Assembly (NCBI GenBank): GCA_030838075.1
Contig: JAUTXJ010000186.1
Location: forward strand, 1 to 35,819
Length of the DNA: 35,819 nt
From: Acidobacteriaceae bacterium
Lineage (GTDB): Bacteria; Acidobacteriota; Terriglobia; Acidiferrales; UBA7541
Reading direction: 5' to 3'
Shown here: piece after piece, positions 17,401 to 24,705 of the stretch
How the letters are laid out: each line of letters opens with the position of its first letter
How positions within the stretch are numbered: position 1 is the first letter of the stretch
Position numbers and translations under genes: made by a program
The notes under the pieces: generated by a model
What the model was told of the DNA's origin: nothing
The model's database searches: none
What the model saw: the letters and a program-made list of their open reading frames with translations, nothing else

Positions 17401-20255
17401 ACGGCCCGCGCGAATTATACGTGGAGTGCGATTACAACACTGATTTGTTCAGTGCTGCTACCGTAGAACGCTGGCTGAATCATTATCAGACATTACTGGC
17501 GAGCATCGTAGCCAATCCCGCAGAAAAGCTTTCACAGTTACAGTTAATGAACGAAAGCGAACTGCAGAAATTGCTGTCGTTATCCAAGGGCGAAGAGTCG
17601 CCGACGTTCATCAATGCAGGCCTGCTTCATGAAATGATCGAACGCCAGGTTTTGGCTTCGCCCGAAGGCCCAGCAGTATCGTTCGATGGGCGCGTTTTAT
17701 CGTATAGCGAGTTAAATTATCGTGCCAATCAATTTGCACACCATCTCGCCGGGCTGGGAGTTGGTCCTGACCAACTCGTGGGCGTCTGCATAGAGCGCTC
17801 GATAGAAATGGTGGTTGCACTGCTCGGAATTTTAAAGGCGGGCGGTGCCTATGTGCCCCTCGATCCCGCTTTCCCGCAAAGCCGGCTTGACTACATGGTG
17901 GAAGACAGTGGCATGCGAGTGTTGGTCACCCACCGGGCTCTTGACCAGAAACTAAAGGTCCGGCCGCCAGTGGTTGTCCACCTTGACTCGGACTCGGATG
18001 AGATCATGTCGTGTAGCGGCGATTTTGTGGGCCCAACGCACATGAATTCGAACCGTCTGGCGTACGTGCTCTATACCTCAGGTTCGACCGGCAGGCCCAA
18101 GGGCGTGGAAATCCCGCATTCGGCGGTTGTGAATTTTCTGCTATCGATGCAGCGCGAGCCGGGCTTTACTGCAAAGAATACAATTCTGGCAGTGACGACA
18201 TTGTCTTTCGACATCGCCGGGCTGGAACTCTATCTGCCGCTCGTCAGCGGAGGGCGGTTAGTGATTGCCAGCCGCGAAGACGCCTACGACCCCACGCGAT
18301 TGATGAGAAAGATGGCCGACTGTCAATGCGACGTAATGCAAGCCACTCCCGCTACGTGGCGGGCATTAATCGGCGTAGGTTGGCGTGGTTCTGCCAACCT
18401 AAAAGTTCTCTGCGGGGGCGAAGCTTTTCCTCCTGACTTAGCACGAGAGTTGCTGTCACGTTGCGCCGAATTGTGGAACATGTACGGCCCGACGGAAACC
18501 ACCATCTGGTCGGCCATCCATAAAGTGACTGTGGCCGACGGCCCAATTCCGATTGGACGGCCTATCGCTAACACTCAAATCTTCATACTAGGCGTAGAAC
18601 GCAATGCGGTCCCTATCGGATCAGTCGGCGAGCTGTATATAGGGGGCGCCGGACTTGCGCAGGGGTACTTGCACCGCCCTGAGTTGACGCAGGAGCGCTT
18701 TATTCAGAGTCCGTTTGACCCGAACGCAAGGTTGTACAAAACCGGCGATCTCGCGCGTCGCCTGCCAACTGGTGAAATCGAATATCTCGGGCGTATCGAT
18801 CACCAGGTAAAGATTCGCGGCTTCCGCATCGAACTTGGCGAAGTTGAGGCGGTGCTGAGTAAACATGCCGGCATTAAACAATGTGTGGTCACTGCGCGTG
18901 AAGACACACCCGACGACAAAGTGCTGGTTGCTTACTTCGAAGCGCAAGGAGACGGAACTCTGGATCTCAGCGAACTTCGAGCTCACCTGAAGAAAGAAAT
19001 TCCGGAGTACATGGTGCCTTCGGCATTTGTTCGCATGGAAAAACTGCCGCTCACGCCCAACGGAAAGATCGATGTGAAAGCTTTGCCCGCGCCAAACCAG
19101 GGCGTCGTTGAAGCGAAGGGAGCGTTTGTTGCCCCGAGGGATGCCGTCGAAGACACGCTGGCGCAACTCTGGTCGAAGATCCTGAAAGTAAAGCGCGTAA
19201 GCATCAATGATGATTTCTTCGAGTTGGGCGGCCATTCACTGCTGGCTGTCCGGGTAATCATGGAAATTGAAAAAATTTATCACCGGCGATTACCACTAGC
19301 CACCCTACTTCAGGCCCCGACGATTAACGGCCTAGCCCAGGTATTGCGGAAGGAAAATTGGCAACCTTCCTGGTCGTCGCTGGTGCCGATACAACCTCTG
19401 GGATCAAAGCCCCCGTTGTTTTTGGTGCACGGCGCTGAGGGCAATGTGCTCTTATACCGGCAGGTAACAAGTCATCTCGGACTAGACCAGCCCGTGTACG
19501 GTTTGCAATCGCAGGGTCTAAACACGGAGGGAAATTTTTCTACCACCGTTCACGATATGGCCGCTGAGTACATTAAAGAAATTGTGGCGCTGCAGCCGCA
19601 CGGGCCTTATTTTCTGGGTGGTTATTGTTTGGGAGGAACCATAGCATTCGAAATCGCCCAGCAGCTGACCGATCAGGGCCAAAAGGTCGAAGTCGTGATT
19701 ATGCTGGATACGTATAATGACAGCGCCGTGTCTACTGGCCGCACGCAAGCCATATTACAAAAACCTTTGCACCTATTACAGAATTTGTGGTTTCACGCAG
19801 CCAACGCAACTTCCATTCGCGGAGAAGACCGCAAGAAGTTTTTAAGTGAAAAAATGGATATCGCGTTAACAAGGCTCGGCATCAGGTTCCGTACTGCACA
19901 GTCCCAGTTCCGCCGGCTGGCGGGCCATGCCTCGCAGAATGGCTATCCTCATTTAATGATCAAGCGCGTAAATGATGACGCCGCTGCCCAGTACTTGCCG
20001 CGCCCTTATGCTGGGCGCGTGGCCATCATTCGGTCAAAAGGCTCTTTCGTCAACTATGATAGTCCCGATTTGGGATGGGGTCCGTTTGTGCGAGAGGGTC
20101 TGGAGATCCATGCACTGGAGGTCTACCAGAAGGGGATGCTAATCGAGCCCTTCTGCCGGTTACTGGCAGAAAAGCTCAGACTATGCTTAGGTCCTCACGC
20201 TGAGGAAGTGGCCGAAGGAACGGACCGGGTGCTTGAACCCGTGTTCGTTGACTGA
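11406..20255 (+). CDS. Hybrid PKS-NRPS, KS-AT-ACP-AMT-C-A-PCP-TE
   Basis: 2949 aa. KS [76 protein letters not shown] (malonyl-type); ACP [10 protein letters not shown]; class III aminotransferase [93 protein letters not shown]. Confidence 0.95.
   Translation: [2949 protein letters not shown]
14860..16130 (+). other. In-line class III (GSA-like) aminotransferase domain
   Basis: [90 protein letters not shown] (PLP Lys present). Boundaries approximate. Confidence 0.85.
17610..19080 (+). other. Adenylation domain 2, predicted Gly-activating
   Basis: [45 protein letters not shown] give D-I-L-Q-L-G-M-I-W(-K), one residue from the Gly code DILQLGLIWK. Boundaries approximate. Confidence 0.6.
19390..20150 (+). 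other. Type I thioesterase domain with Cys nucleophile (GYCLGG)
   Basis: [36 protein letters not shown] ... [22 protein letters not shown]. The TGT Cys codon is at 19626-19628. Boundaries approximate. Confidence 0.8.
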
Positions 20256-20333
20256 TTCCTATAACGCCGCAACTAAGATGCTTATTCTTCTTGGTAACCT
20301 CGTTCCCTTGACCTGTGCGCGCGGGATCCTCGG

Positions 20334-21074
20334 ATGATGTGCTTACCCGCCATGGAAGCCGTGAGTTGGTCCCAGCCTCCGCCAGAGCTTTCACTCCAGC
20401 AAGACGAATTACATATTTGGCGTGCCTGGCTAGATGTGGAACCAGCGGAACGCGCTCGACTTTGTTCGTATTTAAGTAAGGATGAAATTTCGCGGGCGCA
20501 GCGCTTCGTTTTTCCGCGCGATCGCGATCATTTTATCGTGGCCCGGGGAAGACTCAGGGAACTCGCTGGAAGATACCTGCATTGTCCGCCAAATGTTGTG
20601 CAATTCAAAACGGGGCGTTACGGAAAGCTTTCGTTACTCGACGATCTGGCCCCCCTGCATTTTAACTTATCGCACTCTCACGGCCTTGCGCTTTATGGAT
20701 TTTGCATGGGACGCGAGCTAGGAATCGACACGGAGAAAATCCGGCCTGGATTTGCCGGCGAAGGGATCACCGCGCGTTATTTTTCGGCGGCGGAACAGAA
20801 AGAGGTTGCAGAAGTGCCGAATGAACTTCGCGACACGGCATTTTTTCTCTGTTGGACTCGCAAGGAGGCTTACATAAAAGCTCATGGCGACGGATTGCAA
20901 ATTCCACTCGACAGCTTCGACGTCTCATTGAAACCGGGCGAACCGGCAACGCTGCGAAGCGCGGACAGCGGTCGATGGAGCATGCGCTCTTTCGTGCCGG
21001 CACCCGAATTTGTCGCGGCGCTCATTGTCGAAGGAGAAATTCGGTCAACGCGGTTTTTGGGAGTGCGGGAGTGA
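20334..21074 (+). CDS. 4'-phosphopantetheinyl transferase, Sfp type
   Basis: FNLSHSHGLALYGF, LGIDTEKIRP, FFLCWTRKEAYIKAHGDGL are Sfp-family signatures. The start may instead be the ATG at 20352. Confidence 0.9.
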   Translation: MMCLPAMEAVSWSQPPPELSLQQDELHIWRAWLDVEPAERARLCSYLSKDEISRAQRFVFPRDRDHFIVARGRLRELAGRYLHCPPNVVQFKTGRYGKLSLLDDLAPLHFNLSHSHGLALYGFCMGRELGIDTEKIRPGFAGEGITARYFSAAEQKEVAEVPNELRDTAFFLCWTRKEAYIKAHGDGLQIPLDSFDVSLKPGEPATLRSADSGRWSMRSFVPAPEFVAALIVEGEIRSTRFLGVRE

Positions 21075-21288
21075 AAATCATCGCGTGCCGCCAGCTGCAA
21101 GGCAAGCTGAATGATTGCCGGTAGGAGCGACCGCTTCAGGAGTTCAGGGCCGCGCGATTTTCGTCCTTTGGACTTTTGTGGATGGGTTATACTGACCTGA
21201 AGTCGGCCCCCACGCTCCCGATTCGAATCTAGCGCGTTGTCTGCGGCAAATCCGCTGGCAATCTTGGGAAAACAATACCAAACGCGAA

Positions 21289-21305
21289 TACCGGACAGTC
21301 CGGTA
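21289..21305. promoter_or_regulatory. Perfect 17-bp odd palindrome TACCGGACAGTCCGGTA, candidate operator
   Basis: TACCGGAC - A - GTCCGGTA is exactly self-complementary around position 21297 and lies in the long intergenic region upstream of the antiterminator gene. Confidence 0.5.
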
Positions 21306-21696
21306 AAAACTGACCGAAAAGTGCAAAATTACCGCTCAGGAGTACCATCGGCGGGCGTCCAATCTAAGGTGAAACCTGTAGATATTTGGCCTGCGGGACG
21401 TGTAATGTCTTGGATATGAGCGGTTTACGCGCTCCGGTGGGCTTTCTTAAAATGTGAGGGAGAGTGGCTCGGAAGCTGTTTGCAACTATACGGTATCGGT
21501 TTTCTCATTTGGATAACGGTCTCAGTTTGAAGGGCGTACTATACCAAAGTAGGACGATCGGCAGTGAAGCGCAAGTCACTGAAAATATGGTTGTTAATAT
21601 TAGACGCGGGGTTGTTGCGGGATCATCGGGTCCCGGTAGTAGTGGCAGACTAATTGCCTTCTGTATGGGGGATAGGGAAGCCGTGGTGGGAGTTTT

Positions 21697-22320
21697 GTGG
21701 CGGTAGCCCATCCAAGGGGACGAGATTTGGACCTCCTAAACGCTAAATTGGACGGCAAAAACGAAGGTCTAAAGTGGTATGCGCTTCACGTACACGCTCG
21801 AAAAGAACAGTTAGTAGCGTCTCAGCTACAGACTCGAAATCTCGAATGTTTTCTGCCCACGTATAAGAGTTTGAGAAAGTGGTCTGACCGGACCAAGGAG
21901 CTTCAACAGGCATTGTTTCCGGGGTATGTATTTTGCCGATTCGATTATGAAAACCGGCAGCGGGTGGTGATGACGACCGGGGTCACACAGATCGTCGGAA
22001 CGGGAAAAGTGGCGATTCCGATCGCGGATTCCGAGATCGAGGCACTACAGGTCGCGGTGAGTTCGGGGATACCCGCTCAACCCTGGCCGTATCTGCGAAC
22101 CGGCGAATACGTACAGGTCAATTACGGTCACCTGTCGGGCCTACAGGGTATTTTGGTCAATTTTAAGGGTAACCATCGCGTGGTTTTGTCTGTCACATTA
22201 CTACAGCGATCGTTGGCGTTAGAAGTCGAACTAGACTGGCTTTCCCCAGTTGCGGAGCCAGGGCAGCAACGGACAGCAGCAAGGAAGCGCGTGGCAGAGG
22301 CGATACCTGCGCGCGTTTAA
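21697..22320 (+). CDS. NusG-paralog transcription antiterminator (RfaH/UpxY/LoaP-like)
   Basis: LKWYALHVHARKEQLVASQLQTRNLECFLPTYKSLRKWSDRTKELQQALFPGYVFCRFDYENR ... VVMTTGVTQIVG (NGN domain) then GEYVQVNYGHLSGLQGILVNFKGNHRVVLSVTLLQRSLALEVE (KOW). The true start could be downstream of 21697. Confidence 0.88.
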   Translation: MAVAHPRGRDLDLLNAKLDGKNEGLKWYALHVHARKEQLVASQLQTRNLECFLPTYKSLRKWSDRTKELQQALFPGYVFCRFDYENRQRVVMTTGVTQIVGTGKVAIPIADSEIEALQVAVSSGIPAQPWPYLRTGEYVQVNYGHLSGLQGILVNFKGNHRVVLSVTLLQRSLALEVELDWLSPVAEPGQQRTAARKRVAEAIPARV

Positions 22321-22362
22321 GAATTTAAGTAACGGGAAGACCAGGCACCGGAAAAAAGGACG

Positions 22363-23538
22363 ATGAGCTCACTAAAGACTGCGCTGCGAAGTGAAGTGGC
22401 TGCACAAAAGCTTCAAGTGAAAGACAATGCTCCAGCCACCAGCATGGAGAACGAGGCGCGTGCTTTACTGAGTGAAGACGCCTTCGTGTCTATGTTGTAT
22501 CTGGAGCGCCGACGAGCGGAACGTGCCCAGAAGCGCTTCGTTCTGGTTCTGGTGGACGTAAAACGGGCCCTGGAAGATGGCAACAAGAGCCGGACCTTGG
22601 GAAAAATAGGTGCTGCGCTGACCAATTCCACGCGCGAGACCGACATTCTCGGTTGGTATCTTGAGAACAATTTGGTTGGAATCATTGGCACGGAACTCGG
22701 AGAAACTTCTCCAGCCGTCATTCACGAACGTTTGCTCGAAAAACTGCGCGCGTCATTTCAGAACACCGTAGGCAAGGAAAAGAGTTCAAAAATTTCGGTT
22801 TCGTTTCATTTCTTCCCTGAAGAACATGGGAAAAGCGAATCGAACCCGGAAGCCAACGTGGCTTTGTACCCGGACATCTCCAGGAAAGAAGACTCCAGGA
22901 AGTTGGCATTTGGTATTAAGCGCGCCATGGATATTGTCGGCAGCGCCACGGCCCTGGTATTCGCCGCTCCGCTGCTGGCGGCCATCGCTATTGTGATCAA
23001 GCTAACCTCCAAGGGACCAGTTTTGTTTCGCCAAGAGAGGCTTGGTCAGTACGGCCAAACTTTTACCTTCTTGAAGTTCCGTTCCATGTATACGAATTGC
23101 GACGCTAAAATCCATCAGGAATACGTCAATCAATTCATATCCGGGCAGATTGGTGAAACTGCCGAAGACGGCACCCAGCCGATCTTCAAAATCCAGAAGG
23201 ATCCTCGCGTAACTTCCATCGGTCGATTCATTCGCAAGACCAGCCTGGACGAATTGCCTCAGTTTATAAACGTGTTGCGTGGAGAAATGTCGCTGGTTGG
23301 TCCGCGGCCACCTATTGCGTATGAATTCCGTGCGTACGATCTGTGGCATCGTCGTCGCGTGCTGGAAATCAAGCCCGGCATTACCGGCCTTTGGCAAGTT
23401 GAGGGACGTAGCCGAACGCGCTTCGATGACATGGTTCGCCTGGACCTCAAATACGCCCGCGGCTGGTCTATCTGGCTGGACCTCAAAATTCTGATTCAGA
23501 CACCGTCCGCGGTTTTCTCTGGCGACGGCGCTCACTGA
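22363..23538 (+). CDS. Bacterial sugar-phosphate transferase (undecaprenyl-phosphate sugar phosphotransferase family) with N-terminal degenerate GGDEF-like domain
   Basis: C-half: FGIKRAMDIVGSATALVFAAPLLAAIAIVIKL (TM), GPVLFRQERLGQYGQTFTFLKFRSM, RKTSLDELPQFINVLRGEMSLVGPRPP, KPGITGLWQVEGRS. N-half: FVLVLVDVKRAL ... GKIGAALTNSTRETDILGWYLENNLVGIIGTEL resembles a nucleotidyl cyclase-like fold without GGDEF. Confidence 0.88.
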   Translation: MSSLKTALRSEVAAQKLQVKDNAPATSMENEARALLSEDAFVSMLYLERRRAERAQKRFVLVLVDVKRALEDGNKSRTLGKIGAALTNSTRETDILGWYLENNLVGIIGTELGETSPAVIHERLLEKLRASFQNTVGKEKSSKISVSFHFFPEEHGKSESNPEANVALYPDISRKEDSRKLAFGIKRAMDIVGSATALVFAAPLLAAIAIVIKLTSKGPVLFRQERLGQYGQTFTFLKFRSMYTNCDAKIHQEYVNQFISGQIGETAEDGTQPIFKIQKDPRVTSIGRFIRKTSLDELPQFINVLRGEMSLVGPRPPIAYEFRAYDLWHRRRVLEIKPGITGLWQVEGRSRTRFDDMVRLDLKYARGWSIWLDLKILIQTPSAVFSGDGAH

Positions 23539-23539
23539 A

Positions 23540-23557
23540 GGTTTTCGTTAGGAAACC
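23540..23557 (+). other. Small hairpin directly after the sugar transferase stop codon
   Basis: GGTTTTC GTTA GGAAACC: 7-bp stem with one T-G pair and a 4-nt loop. No T-tract follows. Confidence 0.35.
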
Positions 23558-23703
23558 AACTCTCGAAATCCTCACTCAACTTCTGTTGCATGCAGTAATC
23601 TTAAACTAGTCCCGCGGAGTCGCAGAGTTCGAAACTCCAGCCCCGGCAAGCGTCCCTCGCTTTGCCTCCTACGCCGAGGGATGGAACATCCTCAAGGAGC
23701 CGT

Positions 23704-24705
23704 ATGATCCGCATTGGTGTAATTGGTTATGGATACTGGGGTCCAAATATCGTTCGCAATTTTCATACTCATGAATCCTCCGAAGTAACTTTAGTCTGCG
23801 ACAAAAACCCCAAAACCCAGGAACGCTTGCACAAATCTCATCCTGGAATGGCGTTTACCACGGATGAAAACGAAATATTGAAATCCTCGACCATTGATCT
23901 GGTCGCGGTAGTCACGCCGGTCTGGACCCACTACGAACTAGCGAAAAAAGCGCTAGAAAACGGGAAACACGTTTTCGTGGAAAAACCGTTTACCTGCAGT
24001 GTGACCCAAGCAGAAGAACTGATTGAGCTGGCCGACCGCAAGAAGCTCAAGATCATGGTGGACCACACCTTTTTGTTCACCGGCGCAGTAAAGAAAATTC
24101 GTCAGCTCATGGACGAGGGCGCGCTGGGCGATCTGTATTATTACGATTCGCTGCGCGTCAATCTGGGGCTGTTTCAGCACGATGTAAACGTAATCTGGGA
24201 TCTGGCGCCACATGATTTGTCGATCATGGACCATGTGATTCGCGACAAGCCGGACGCGGTGGTGGCTACCGGCGAATGTCACTTGAACGGCGTCGAGGAC
24301 GTTGCGTTCATCACCGTATATTTCCCACGCCACGTTATTGCGCACATCAATGTCAACTGGCTGTCTCCCGTGAAAGTACGTACCACGCTGATCGGCGGCG
24401 AGAAAAAAATGTTGGTGTGGAACGACCTGGAAGCTGATGAAAAAATCAAGATTTACGACAAGGGCGTAAGTATGTCGAAGCCCGGCGCCCTGCATCAATT
24501 GCTGGTCAGCTACCGTTCCGGAGATATGTGGGCGCCCCAAGTGGAACAAATTGAAGCGTTGCGCGCCGAAACAGCTTATTTCCTTAAATGCATCGATAAA
24601 AATGAAACTCCTTTTAACGACGGCATCGCTGGATTGCGGGTTGTTCGCATTCTGGAAGCCGCCGATAGGTCGGTGCGAAATCGCGGCGAGGCGGTAACGC
24701 TGTGA
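23704..24705 (+). CDS. Gfo/Idh/MocA-family NAD-dependent oxidoreductase (WbpB/WlbA-like)
   Basis: MIRIGVIGYGYWGPNIVRNF (Rossmann), GKHVFVEKPFTCSVTQAEEL, DLAPHDLSIMDH. The ORF track starts at 23662, but AAGGAG lies just upstream of the ATG at 23704. Confidence 0.88.
   Translation: MIRIGVIGYGYWGPNIVRNFHTHESSEVTLVCDKNPKTQERLHKSHPGMAFTTDENEILKSSTIDLVAVVTPVWTHYELAKKALENGKHVFVEKPFTCSVTQAEELIELADRKKLKIMVDHTFLFTGAVKKIRQLMDEGALGDLYYYDSLRVNLGLFQHDVNVIWDLAPHDLSIMDHVIRDKPDAVVATGECHLNGVEDVAFITVYFPRHVIAHINVNWLSPVKVRTTLIGGEKKMLVWNDLEADEKIKIYDKGVSMSKPGALHQLLVSYRSGDMWAPQVEQIEALRAETAYFLKCIDKNETPFNDGIAGLRVVRILEAADRSVRNRGEAVTL

Noticed and set aside
21464-21706. 80-aa ORF upstream of the antiterminator
   Set aside because: No recognisable family, sits in a candidate leader region and overlaps the next gene start; not supported as a gene.
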